Assembly: GCA_964653195.1 (NCBI GenBank)
Contig: CAZZCX010000005.1
Span: 1-64,000, forward strand
DNA: 64,000 nucleotides
Direction: 5' to 3'
Source: CAYMDS01 sp964653195
Lineage (GTDB): Bacteria; Patescibacteriota; Microgenomatia; Levybacterales; UBA12049
In this document: positions 17,829 to 26,598 of the stretch, one piece after another
Position numbering within the stretch: position 1 is the first letter of the stretch
Layout of the letters: each line of letters starts with the position of its first letter
Made by a program: the position numbers and the translations under genes
Notes under the pieces: model-generated
What the model saw: the letters and a program-made list of their open reading frames with translations, nothing else
Told to the model about the DNA's origin: nothing
The model's database searches: none

Positions 17829-18904
17829 ATAATGATAAATAACGATAAAACACTCATATAAAGAAAGTGAATTTTCTTTTTTTCGATAATAAGAGTATCA
17901 AGAAGTAGCGGTATTATGACGATTAAAGCTAAAACCACAGGGAAGAAATGTCTGTACCAGTTTGTAGCACCGAGGAAAATAAAGTATAGACTATAACAGA
18001 TGCTAAAGAATGCAAGTGAAACAGCAGTGAAATTTGTGCGGAGTTTACGTAAAGTCACATGACTGATGATGAGTATTAGGACTACGAATCCTAAACCATG
18101 CATACCAAATACATAAGATAACATATCAATCCTCTTATCTATAAGAGAAAGATTGGGCTGTGAAAGAAGATTTGCAGCTTTCCAGCTTTCTTGAATAATA
18201 TTTGAATATCCGTAGTAAGAAAATCCTACAGCTGTAAGTATATATAAATGCCAAGCAAGAACTATGATCAAACTTCCGCTTAATAGTAGCGCTGCATTTC
18301 TTGATATGACTATACGTTGACTTTTGAAGAATATATGAATGAGTAGAAACTCCAGTAAGATGACAGGTATAGAGAATAAATACACTGACTTAGTAAAAAT
18401 ACTAAGCATTATAAAAATACCTGAAAAAAAGTATTTTTTTCTTACTAGAACTAAAAGTGAAATTAGGAAAAAAACAAATCCTGGTAATTCGCCTAAGTTA
18501 TGGGAGGAGAAAAAATAAAACAAAGGAGTTAACGTAATCAAAATAAGAAAAATAATCCGTTGTCTTTGATTGGTATACATGTATACCTGGCAAATATATA
18601 TAAAGAGTATTGCAAATATAAGCATAACTACTCTAGGAAGAAGAGGATGAGATACATCAATAAATAAAGATGTAGGAATAAGGAGTGCGGGACCGGTCGT
18701 TATATTTGTATCAAACAATTTATCGAAAGTTGCGTAATTTAGAAAATCGCGAGAAAGGTTATAGCTTACTTGTAGATTATAACCCTCATCAAAATCGATA
18801 GGTGTGAAAAAAATACGAGATACGATTTGAGAATAAATAAAAATTGAAAGAAAAAGAATGATTAGGCTACCTACCGTTTTGGAAAATAATTTCTTGCTCT
18901 GCAT
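17829..18904 (-). CDS. Polytopic membrane glycosyltransferase (GT39/ArnT-like), 3' end in gap
   Basis: About 358 residues of a multi-spanning membrane protein with at least eight hydrophobic helices. After the first helix comes FTPIDFDEGYN, with the acidic pair expected in the first outer loop of lipid-sugar-dependent GT-C glycosyltransferases. The loop SRDFLNYATFDKLFDTNITTGP also fits that family. The C-terminus is lost in the gap. It is divergent from the DUF2723 protein at 19005, so the region is devoted to surface glycosylation. Confidence 0.7.
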
Positions 18905-19004
18905 AAATTATCGGGACATTATAACATTTTTGGAGTATTTAAATTTTTAATTATTGTATGTTTGTAAATTTAAATTTATACTAAGTAGACAATATAAACT
19001 AAGT

Positions 19005-21338
19005 ATGAATAGATATTCTAAGCGTAGCTTTTTATTAATATTTTTTTTAATTCTATTTTTTTCATTAGTATTATATTTTTATTTACGAAATCTTACTCGT
19101 GATGTATATGCAGGTGACATAGGCGATATCGCGACAGCTGCTTATTTTTTCGGGGTAGCACATCCGCCTGGTTATCCGACGCTAACTTTTCTAGGCTTTA
19201 TATTTTCCAGACTTCCGATTACTATACCTATCATTTCAAGAATCGCTTTGGTTTCTACTCTAGCTTCACTGAGCGGATTAATTATTTATTTTAAATTTGT
19301 ATTGGAGGCAATTGGGGATTATTCGTCTAGTGAGCAAGTTAAACTCACGTATCGAGCAGCTGCTAAAAATTCTCGACGCACAACTTTCATTCAAACAATT
19401 AGTCTTCAAAATTTGGCGGTTGCCATTTTATCAACTGGCATTCTCGGGTTTTCATATTATTATTGGTTATATGCCGAAGTGCCTGAGGTATTTGCTCTGA
19501 ATAACTTTTTTGTAATTGCTACTTTCTATGCTTCATGGAAGTTTTATCATACGATGCGTCAAGCGAAATTATTTTCTGCTTCGATCAAAACGGGAACATT
19601 AACTGCTGTCAAATTAAATAGATTCCAAAAACAAGCTTGGGAAGACAAAGGAATAAGATATCTGTATCTCACTTCTTTTATAGTTGGTTTATCCATGACC
19701 AATCAACAGGCGATTATGTTTGCCTTCCCAGGATTATTTGTAATGGTATTACCAGATGTTTGGAGAATTTTAGTAAGTAAAAAAAAGTTGTCAGATCAGT
19801 TAGAATTGCAGAGAAGAGCAACTGATAAGACTTATATTAGATCAAAGAGTTTATCAAATTCTAAAAATACTCTCAACACAAGCAAAGATAACCAATTTGA
19901 TAATTTAATTGGTGTTACTTTGAGATTTATAAATTTATTAAAGAATGTAATCTTAAGTTTTTTACTGGGTCTTACCCCGTATCTATATGTATTTATCGCT
20001 GCATCTACAAATCCGCAAATAAATTGGATGAAGGAGCCTACTATTTATAACTTTATTCGTTTGCTTTTTCGAATGGATTACAAGTTTGCGGAAAATCTTG
20101 TAGGCTTTACGCAGCGATTTGTAATTCAAGGAATTTATTTATCTACACTTATTGACACTTACTCTCTAATACTTTTTTTGATTGGAATAATGGGGATTTT
20201 TTACCTTTTTATACGTGAGAAGAGGTTATTCGGAGCACTACTAACTGGTTTTTTATTCGCAGGACCAATATTTATTTTCATCATCACTCCTGAAATTATT
20301 GATTCCGATGAATTCGGTGTTATGGAGAGAATGTATATACAGTCGTTTGTGATTTTTTCGTTTTTTATACCTTTTGGATTTGTTCTTATTCAAGAATTAT
20401 TTTACAAAGTTATTCCCAGGCGAATTTACGGAGTAATTTTCCTTCTACCATTTTTAATTGTTTTAATACAAATGATTTATTTCAATAATCCAAAAACAGA
20501 TTTATCGAAAACTCAAATCGGTTCCAATTATGTTAAAGATGTATTAGGGCCTTTGTCAATAAATTCAATAGTATATCTTCTGGGTGATACAGGAACACTA
20601 AATACTTGGTATGTGCATTATGTAGAAGGATATAGGAAAGATTTAGTCTTTGCAGGTTCATATGGTGATAGAAACGATTTCGAGAAGAAGATTTACAGTG
20701 ATTTTCTAAAAGAAAATAAAGATACTAAATTATCTATGGAAGAAGTTGTTATAAGTAAACTTCCAGAAATCATGAGAAAAAGAAAAATATATTCCATGTA
20801 TCAGTTTCCAGTAGGTAAAAACTATATGTGGGTTCCAAAGGGACTGGTATTTGAGCTTATGAAAATTGAGGATATTCCTCAAAAAGATGAATATTTAAAA
20901 GATGTTAATACGCTAACCCAAAATTATAAGATAGCGTATAGGGAAAAACTTTTACCTTCAGAGCAGAATAATATTGCTCCGAGTATAAGCAGGCATTATT
21001 CAAATGCATTTAATCATATAGGCGATATATTATATATCCGCTACAACGACTTAAGTAGTGCATTTAGTTACTATTCACGTGCTCAGATAATAGATCCGCA
21101 AAATTCTTTAACTTATGCGAAATTGGGTATTATTCAGGCAGAATTTCCTGCTCAATGCAGCTTGGCTGTTGAGAATATCGATACTTCAATAAGTATGTAT
21201 AAAATTTATAGGCCTTATTATACTTTTGCTTTGAAAATATATAACAAATGCAAGATAGGGGAGAATAAGATAAAAGATCTAAAGACTAGATACAAAAACC
21301 TTTTTCTTAAAGACCTCGATAAAGACCCACACTACTAA
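19005..21338 (+). CDS. DUF2723 (GT117-like) membrane protein with a C-terminal TPR-like region
   Basis: A 777-residue GT-C-type membrane protein. The first outer loop has AGDIGDIATAAYFFGVAHPPGYP, the hallmark of DUF2723 with its acidic residues and GVAHPPGYP. About ten further helices follow, then an extracytoplasmic half ending in a tetratricopeptide-like helical stretch (SYYSRAQIIDPQNSL). It probably moves sugars from a lipid carrier onto exported proteins or glycans. The ATG at 19005 is preferred over the upstream start at 18954, which would add a poor leader. Confidence 0.82.
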   Translation: MNRYSKRSFLLIFFLILFFSLVLYFYLRNLTRDVYAGDIGDIATAAYFFGVAHPPGYPTLTFLGFIFSRLPITIPIISRIALVSTLASLSGLIIYFKFVLEAIGDYSSSEQVKLTYRAAAKNSRRTTFIQTISLQNLAVAILSTGILGFSYYYWLYAEVPEVFALNNFFVIATFYASWKFYHTMRQAKLFSASIKTGTLTAVKLNRFQKQAWEDKGIRYLYLTSFIVGLSMTNQQAIMFAFPGLFVMVLPDVWRILVSKKKLSDQLELQRRATDKTYIRSKSLSNSKNTLNTSKDNQFDNLIGVTLRFINLLKNVILSFLLGLTPYLYVFIAASTNPQINWMKEPTIYNFIRLLFRMDYKFAENLVGFTQRFVIQGIYLSTLIDTYSLILFLIGIMGIFYLFIREKRLFGALLTGFLFAGPIFIFIITPEIIDSDEFGVMERMYIQSFVIFSFFIPFGFVLIQELFYKVIPRRIYGVIFLLPFLIVLIQMIYFNNPKTDLSKTQIGSNYVKDVLGPLSINSIVYLLGDTGTLNTWYVHYVEGYRKDLVFAGSYGDRNDFEKKIYSDFLKENKDTKLSMEEVVISKLPEIMRKRKIYSMYQFPVGKNYMWVPKGLVFELMKIEDIPQKDEYLKDVNTLTQNYKIAYREKLLPSEQNNIAPSISRHYSNAFNHIGDILYIRYNDLSSAFSYYSRAQIIDPQNSLTYAKLGIIQAEFPAQCSLAVENIDTSISMYKIYRPYYTFALKIYNKCKIGENKIKDLKTRYKNLFLKDLDKDPHY

Positions 21339-21401
21339 ATAATTAAGTAAGGCAAATTGATTGTTGCAATAATCTAACTCTTCATTTAAAATATTAAAAT
21401 T

Positions 21402-21680
21402 ATGTCAGTACCATTTTTTGAAAGAGGTATAGTTCCGGGTGGAAATAGAGAGATAGAACGAGAAGCAGTTCCTTCCGATACGAATATTTCGGGAAGAGGA
21501 ACTAGGCTCAAAAGAAGGCCTAGTTTTTCTCCGCCAGGAGAAGGATCGGGAGTGGCAAGTATGAAAAATAAAGGTAGAAGTAGACCACATGAAAAAGGAG
21601 ATAAGAGGAGGCCAATAGAGAAACCAAAAACTAAAAGACAAAAGAAAATTGAAGGAAACGGTGGTGGAAGTAAAAAATAA
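21402..21680 (+). CDS. Small basic hypothetical protein, 92 aa
   Basis: Not recognised. An Arg/Lys/Gly/Pro-rich, probably disordered 92-residue protein (about one-third charged residues) with the tail NGGGSKK. No hydrophobic core or signal peptide is visible. Such sequences can bind nucleic acid, but nothing here proves it. It converges on the GT2 gene, one base apart. Confidence 0.45.
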   Translation: MSVPFFERGIVPGGNREIEREAVPSDTNISGRGTRLKRRPSFSPPGEGSGVASMKNKGRSRPHEKGDKRRPIEKPKTKRQKKIEGNGGGSKK

Positions 21681-21681
21681 T

Positions 21682-22692
21682 TTATTTAAATTTAATACCT
21701 TTGTAAATACCCCAGTAATAATATAAGATCGCCTTATAATTACCACTTTTCAGTATATCTATAGAATAATATGGTAATCGTATCAAGAACTGTCCTAAAT
21801 AATTAGTAACTTTTTTGAATCCTCTTACGTTTCTTTTTATATAAATAAATGGATTTCTAGCAAAGTAATAAGCCTTTGCAGGTGTTAAATCATTTGTCCC
21901 TGCGCTGTCAGATGAACCCGAAACATGATGTCTTACTAACGGCTTCATTAAGATATTACATTTAAAGCCTTTATTGATTGCCATTTGGCAAAAATCTACA
22001 TCTTCGAAATACATAAAGTAATCTTCAGGTAGTAAACCGACTTTTTCAAATACTTCTATTTTTACCATCATACAAGCTCCTGTAATAAAATCTGTATTAA
22101 TGATAGTACTTGCAACTACATTTGAGCTTTTTGTTCGAGCAAGCGAAGTGAATCGAGAACTTTGGTCACTATACTTCTCGCTTGAGCTCGAAGAATGTTG
22201 TTTTTTAATTGCGTTAGTTAATTTAATTATTTTATTCATATTTAAGTGTTTAGTGTATAGAAACAGTCTATTTATATATCCACCTGAATACCAAATTCTA
22301 TCAGGATCTTGTGCATAAGTAATTACAGGTCCTATTATTCCTATTTCCTTATTTGCTTCCATTACGCTGACACATTCTTTTATAAGATTGGGGGATATGA
22401 GGGTATCCGGGTTCAGTATGAGTATATATGATACATTTTCATTTTTAAGTAAATGTCTTATACCGACATTATTACCAGCAGCATAGCCTAAATTAGATTT
22501 GTTTTTTATTAATTTTAGCTTTGGGTATTTATATTTAACGATACTTTGAGTTTTATCTGTAGAATCATTGTCTACAACTATACATTTACAGCTAGAATAT
22601 TTCGATTTGAGGATACTATCAAGGCAACTTTGTATATATTTTTCAGAATTATATGTAAGTATTACAATACCGACATCTGGGGGTATTTTCAT
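21682..22692 (-). CDS. GT2 family glycosyltransferase carrying an in-frame repeat insertion
   Basis: A 336-residue GT-A glycosyltransferase of the rhamnosyltransferase-like GT2 group. The start has VGIVILTYNSEKYI, the nucleotide-sugar DxD-like region is LILNPDTLI, and the acceptor-side GACMMVK and EDVDFCQMA motifs follow. Residues about 166-188 form a Ser-rich stretch encoded exactly by a copy of the paired-hairpin repeat (22131-22197). The frame is kept, so the protein has gained about 22 residues in a loop before the GACM strand. Third gene of a GT2-methyltransferase-GT2 operon. Confidence 0.88.
   Translation of the reverse strand: MKIPPDVGIVILTYNSEKYIQSCLDSILKSKYSSCKCIVVDNDSTDKTQSIVKYKYPKLKLIKNKSNLGYAAGNNVGIRHLLKNENVSYILILNPDTLISPNLIKECVSVMEANKEIGIIGPVITYAQDPDRIWYSGGYINRLFLYTKHLNMNKIIKLTNAIKKQHSSSSSEKYSDQSSRFTSLARTKSSNVVASTIINTDFITGACMMVKIEVFEKVGLLPEDYFMYFEDVDFCQMAINKGFKCNILMKPLVRHHVSGSSDSAGTNDLTPAKAYYFARNPFIYIKRNVRGFKKVTNYLGQFLIRLPYYSIDILKSGNYKAILYYYWGIYKGIKFK
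22131..22197 (+). repeat. Paired-hairpin repeat (family F1) inside the GT2 gene
   Basis: Starts TTGTTCGAGC and ends GCTCGAAGAAT. Hairpin 1 is closed by GTTC/GAAC and hairpin 2 by CTTC/GAAG, each followed inward by GA or TC mismatches and a copy-specific stem. It has the same layout as the intergenic copies at 30491, 32459, 32828, 32891, 34902 and 37742. Confidence 0.8.
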
Positions 22693-22718
22693 AAATAATA
22701 TTTTAAATAAGTGTTATT

Positions 22719-23447
22719 TTACTTTTCACAAACCGCTATAAAATATATGCATTTAAAATACATTTTTTTGGATAGAGGATAAATTCTATAACCCTCCCAA
22801 GGACGTAAATAAAGAAGTCTTTTTAAAAAAGAATTTTTTATATGTTTTATCAATTTTTGATAAAGATGAATTAGGTACGTGAAAGCTATACCTTGTCCGT
22901 AATATCTTTTTACTTTAAAGTCATTTAAAAATGTATTTAATTCTGTAAATTTAAATTCTTTTATATGAAAAGGATTGTCTTTAAGAGAAGTACTACGGTT
23001 TGGAGTGGAAAGAATGAAAGTACCGCCCGGTTTCAGTATTCGCAAAACTTCATTTATTAACTCACGTGGATTTTGTAGATGTTCTATAACTTCAAATGCA
23101 ATTACTACATCTGCATAGTTTGCAGTTATTGAAGATTTGGTTGCTGATTCATTTAGATAAGTAATTGAACTGTGATTATAATTTTTTATAGCAAATTCTA
23201 TTGCAGATTTATCGATATCAATTCCGTATACTTTTTTTGCTCCGTTTTGTGACATTGCATATGTACCATATCCCATTCCACATCCCATTTCTACAACTAT
23301 TTTTCCTTTTACATACTCGCTAGCTAGATTATATCGCATGAGATGTTCGTTGAGGAGTTTTCGGGAATACCAGGGAGTTTTATAAGGGTTGAAGCGCTCT
23401 ATGTCCCAATTTGTGGGAGTGTTTTTGTGCTTTTTGTTATTTGCCAT
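22719..23447 (-). CDS. Class I SAM-dependent methyltransferase
   Basis: A 242-residue methyltransferase with motif I VVEMGCGMGYGTYA, the acidic SAM-ribose residue in YGIDIDKS, ADVVIAFEVIEHL (the UbiE/Coq5-like motif) and LKPGGTFILSTPN. It probably methylates a sugar or lipid-linked glycan, judging by its place between two GT2 genes. Its start lies within the 3' end of the upstream GT2 gene (49-bp overlap), so the two are translationally coupled. A shorter start near MRYNLASEY would remove the overlap. Confidence 0.85.
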   Translation of the reverse strand: MANNKKHKNTPTNWDIERFNPYKTPWYSRKLLNEHLMRYNLASEYVKGKIVVEMGCGMGYGTYAMSQNGAKKVYGIDIDKSAIEFAIKNYNHSSITYLNESATKSSITANYADVVIAFEVIEHLQNPRELINEVLRILKPGGTFILSTPNRSTSLKDNPFHIKEFKFTELNTFLNDFKVKRYYGQGIAFTYLIHLYQKLIKHIKNSFLKRLLYLRPWEGYRIYPLSKKMYFKCIYFIAVCEK

Positions 23448-24298
23448 ACAGTATGCTTTTTTTTCTTAAATTTATAATCAGTATATCCTAAGAAACGAGA
23501 ATATATTTCCAGAATTATAACTAAAGGAGTCCATAAAATATACTGCCATGTAGGTCGAAAATTTCTAATTATTAAAAATAATATTTTTGTACCACTTATA
23601 GTTGATACAGAATAACTGTACTCATGTCTAGTTGCTAAATGACCAGCGAAAATATGTCTACGTCTTACGATATAATCTTTCAAATTTTGCGCACCCATAT
23701 TATATATAACTGCTTTCGGTTGATATACAGTCTTAAATCCTTGTCCGCGAATTAATGGTTCGATATTTGCTTCATCTACAGATGAAAGAACAGGTATTTG
23801 TTTGAAAACTTTTCGAAATGCGATACATTCACCCATCTTGGGTGAACTTAATGATATTTTATGATGTAAATCCCAGAGCAAATGGGAAGTATAACCAAAA
23901 AATGTTGATTTATCATTTAACGGTATAGGCCTTGAACCCACTATTCCAATAATTGGTTTTGAAAGTGGTAAAACTAGTTTTTCTATAGAATCATTCTTGA
24001 GCAAAATATCAGCACTCATCAAAACAATTATATCCTCACGTGATTCATTTAAAATTAAATTTACAGCAGAAGCTTTGCCGAGGCGTCTTGATTGCGTAAT
24101 GAGTCTGATTTTTTTCAAACGTTTTTGATAGGTGGAAATTATATTATTTGTCTTATCGGTAGAACCTGAAGAGATAATCAAAATTTCTCCTATTTTTACT
24201 TTTTTTAACTTTTGTGACCTTATTGAATCAAGCAATCTTTTGATATTTTTTTCTTCGTTAAATGCTGCAATACCAATTGAAACTACTAATTTGTTCAT
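23399..24298 (-). CDS. GT2 family glycosyltransferase
   Basis: A 299-residue glycosyltransferase: SIGIAAFNEEKNI start, IISSGSTDKT nucleotide-binding turn, VLMSADILL (DxD-like) and a C-terminal hydrophobic segment (about 240-270) that should attach it to the membrane. The fold and this tail resemble dolichyl-phosphate-mannose-synthase-like and exopolysaccharide enzymes. First gene of the three-gene minus-strand operon with the methyltransferase and the second GT2. Confidence 0.85.
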   Translation of the reverse strand: MNKLVVSIGIAAFNEEKNIKRLLDSIRSQKLKKVKIGEILIISSGSTDKTNNIISTYQKRLKKIRLITQSRRLGKASAVNLILNESREDIIVLMSADILLKNDSIEKLVLPLSKPIIGIVGSRPIPLNDKSTFFGYTSHLLWDLHHKISLSSPKMGECIAFRKVFKQIPVLSSVDEANIEPLIRGQGFKTVYQPKAVIYNMGAQNLKDYIVRRRHIFAGHLATRHEYSYSVSTISGTKILFLIIRNFRPTWQYILWTPLVIILEIYSRFLGYTDYKFKKKKHTVWQITKSTKTLPQIGT

Positions 24299-24387
24299 TA
24301 TATTTTATGATATCACACATTAAGATTTTTAATATTTAATATTATTGAGAGTATTTCAATACTTGTGTATAATATGTCTTGTTAAGA

Positions 24388-24852
24388 ATGAAAATTAATC
24401 AAAAAATGCTATTATATATATCCCTGATACTCTCACTGGTAGGTACCCTGATGAGTTTATACTTCAGTGAAATTTTGCATTTTCCACCTTGTATTCTTTG
24501 CTGGTATCAAAGAATCGCAATGTATCCTTTGATTCCTATTCTTGCAATAGGAATTTATCTTAAGGATAAAAAGTTACCCTTTTATGTTCTACCTTTGAGC
24601 GTATCTGGCTTATTTATCGCAATTTATCATAATTTACTTTATTACAAGATTCTTCCTGAAAGCGCAACACCTTGCCTGCTAGGAGTATCATGCACCACCA
24701 AATATATTGAATGGTTCGGGTTTATAACAATCCCATTATTGTCACTTATTGCCTTTTTGATTATTACTGTATGTATGATAGGATATGGTAGAAGTTTAAA
24801 AATCAAAGATAAAATCTCAAAAATAAAAGTTAAAAAATATAAGAAGAGATAA
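24388..24852 (+). CDS. dsbB: Disulfide bond formation protein DsbB/BdbC
   Basis: A 154-residue four-helix membrane protein that reoxidises DsbA using quinone. The periplasmic CxxC is in PPCILCWYQRI and the second cysteine pair in PCLLGVSCTTKY, so the redox relay is complete. The ATG at 24388 is preferred over the upstream TTG at 24379; TATAAT at 24368-24373 is a likely -10. It is followed by the DsbA-like gene across a 66-bp spacer holding seven AACTTAT repeats. Confidence 0.92.
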   Translation: MKINQKMLLYISLILSLVGTLMSLYFSEILHFPPCILCWYQRIAMYPLIPILAIGIYLKDKKLPFYVLPLSVSGLFIAIYHNLLYYKILPESATPCLLGVSCTTKYIEWFGFITIPLLSLIAFLIITVCMIGYGRSLKIKDKISKIKVKKYKKR

Positions 24853-24859
24853 TATTATT

Positions 24860-24908
24860 AACTTATAACTTATAACTTATAACTTATAACTTATAACTTA
24901 TAACTTAT
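24860..24908. repeat. Heptanucleotide tandem repeat (AACTTAT)7
   Basis: Seven exact 7-bp units fill the dsbB-dsbA intergenic space and end 10 bp before the dsbA-like ATG. A change in copy number would alter the spacing in front of the second gene. Confidence 0.93.
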
Positions 24909-24918
24909 CGTTATTTAT

Positions 24919-25575
24919 ATGACTACAGAAACAAAAATATTAGCAGCAATAGGATTGACGACCGTAATAATTATGGCTGCTGGTATATTTTTCCTTAGTA
25001 AGCCTGCATCTACTGATTTATCTACTGCCAGACAGGTAAATCAAAGTATTTTAGTTAAGCCAGATAGCTCACAGTCTGGACCGCTTGACGCCAAAGTAAC
25101 TCTTGTAGAATTTGGTGATTTTCAGTGTCCAGCGTGTGCTCAAACAGCATCGACGATAAAAACTCTTAAAGAAGAATTTAAGGGAAAAGTTAATTTCGTA
25201 TTCAGACACTATCCGCTTCCACAACATAAAAATGCCATATTAGCAGCTATGGCCTCTGAAGCAGCAGGTGAACAAAGTAAATTCTGGGAGATGCATGATG
25301 TGATTTATGCAAATCAGACAGAATGGTCAGAATCGGAAAAAGCAATAGATTTTTTCGTAAAGTATGCTAAAAATTTATCTTTAGATACTGAAAAGTTTAA
25401 AAAAGCATTGACAGATGAAAAGTTCAAACCAAAAATCTTAAGAGATGAAGCTGACGGTGGAGCAGCACAAATACGTTATACTCCTACATTGTTTATTAAT
25501 GAAAAGATAATTGAAGGTTCTTCAAGCTATGATATCTTAAAAAGCGGAATTGAGACGGAATTGAATAAAAATTGA
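24919..25575 (+). CDS. DsbA-like thiol oxidoreductase
   Basis: A 218-residue membrane-tethered thioredoxin-fold protein: N-terminal helix (about 7-27), then FGDFQCPACAQ with the CPAC active site, a DsbA-type helical insert, and the cis-proline loop RYTPTLFIN. The family (DSBA / BdbD-like) introduces disulfides into exported proteins. It is the partner of the DsbB upstream; the pair makes a complete oxidation pathway for the cysteine-rich secreted proteins seen in this window. Confidence 0.92.
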   Translation: MTTETKILAAIGLTTVIIMAAGIFFLSKPASTDLSTARQVNQSILVKPDSSQSGPLDAKVTLVEFGDFQCPACAQTASTIKTLKEEFKGKVNFVFRHYPLPQHKNAILAAMASEAAGEQSKFWEMHDVIYANQTEWSESEKAIDFFVKYAKNLSLDTEKFKKALTDEKFKPKILRDEADGGAAQIRYTPTLFINEKIIEGSSSYDILKSGIETELNKN

Positions 25576-25653
25576 AACTAATATTGCCACAATTTTCGTA
25601 AATTAATTTTTAAATTCTTAAGATTAATAGTTCTTCTAATGTAGTTAAAATCT

Positions 25654-26136
25654 ATGTATCATCCAGTAGTAGATAAAATTAAAAGTATACTTAATGCAAA
25701 TAAACTCTGGTACGAGTCGTTTGAGCATGCACCTGTTAAAACCAGCATTGAGGCAGCACAGGTTAGAACTGGATATACTCTTGCCCAGGGAGCGAAGGCA
25801 CTTATCGTAAGAGTGAAGAAAAATGGTGAAAAATACTTTGTAATGCTTGTTTTGCCGGGAGATAAAAGGTTTGATAAAGATAGAGCCAAGAAAGTTTTAG
25901 GATCAAATGATATTCGCTTTGCGACTGAGGGAGAAATAGGTACTATTACAGATGGTGTAAAGATAGGCGGTATTCCACCATTTGGCAACTTATTTAATTT
26001 AAAAGTATTCGCTGATCCATCGGTTCTCAGAAATGAAAAAATTATATTTAATGCAGGTGATAGGGGATTTTCAATCGCGATGAAAGCACATGATTATGAA
26101 AATCTAGTTGATCCGATTATAAGTGAACTTATTTAA
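25654..26136 (+). CDS. YbaK/ProX-type aminoacyl-tRNA deacylase
   Basis: A 160-residue trans-editing-domain protein that hydrolyses mischarged tRNA, for example Cys- or Ala-tRNA(Pro). Recognisable parts are YESFEHAPVKT, the lysine-containing GAKALIVRVK strand, RFATEGEIGTITDGVKIGGIPPFGN and the final FNAGDRGFSIAMKAHDYENL. Cytoplasmic. It follows dsbA by 78 bp and may share its transcript. Confidence 0.88.
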   Translation: MYHPVVDKIKSILNANKLWYESFEHAPVKTSIEAAQVRTGYTLAQGAKALIVRVKKNGEKYFVMLVLPGDKRFDKDRAKKVLGSNDIRFATEGEIGTITDGVKIGGIPPFGNLFNLKVFADPSVLRNEKIIFNAGDRGFSIAMKAHDYENLVDPIISELI

Positions 26137-26191
26137 TAAACTAAAGAAAACTGCATTTGCTATATAAACATTTATTGAATATTATATATTT

Positions 26192-26590
26192 ATGAATGAG
26201 CTTTTTAGAAAATTTGCACATAAAACTTCAGAATTGACCGGTACCTCATGGGCATTTACAGCAGCAGTAAGTATAATTCTTATTTGGGCAATTACAGGTC
26301 CGATATTCAACTTTTCTTCTTCCTGGCAGCTTGTTATAAATACTACAACTACAATAATAACTTTTCTTATGATTTTCTTGGTTCAAAATACACAAATTAG
26401 AGACACAAAAGCAATTCATCTTAAGCTGGATGAACTAATTAAAGCATTGGGGAAAGCCAGAAACGCGTTGATTGATGCTGAAGATTTACCGGATGACCAA
26501 CTGGAGACATACAGAGAAGCGTTTATGAAAATCGCTGAAAAGACAAATCAGAAAGCACATGAAAAAAGTGACAAATCAAATCTTGCTTAA
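26192..26590 (+). CDS. Low-affinity iron permease family protein
   Basis: A 132-residue membrane protein with two N-terminal helices (about 20-37 and 45-64) and a helical cytoplasmic tail. The text FRKFAHKTSELTGTSWAF and FLVQNTQIRDTKAIHLKLDELI matches the short bacterial members of the low-affinity iron permease (Fet4-like) family. Transport itself has not been shown for such short proteins; that part is by family name only. Confidence 0.83.
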   Translation: MNELFRKFAHKTSELTGTSWAFTAAVSIILIWAITGPIFNFSSSWQLVINTTTTIITFLMIFLVQNTQIRDTKAIHLKLDELIKALGKARNALIDAEDLPDDQLETYREAFMKIAEKTNQKAHEKSDKSNLA

Positions 26591-26598
26591 GTAGTCAA

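Noticed and set aside
21405..21746. 113-residue minus-strand frame
   Set aside because: It is the shadow of the basic 92-residue gene and overlaps the GT2 end; its Ser/Phe-rich composition is what the reverse of a Lys/Arg-rich gene gives.
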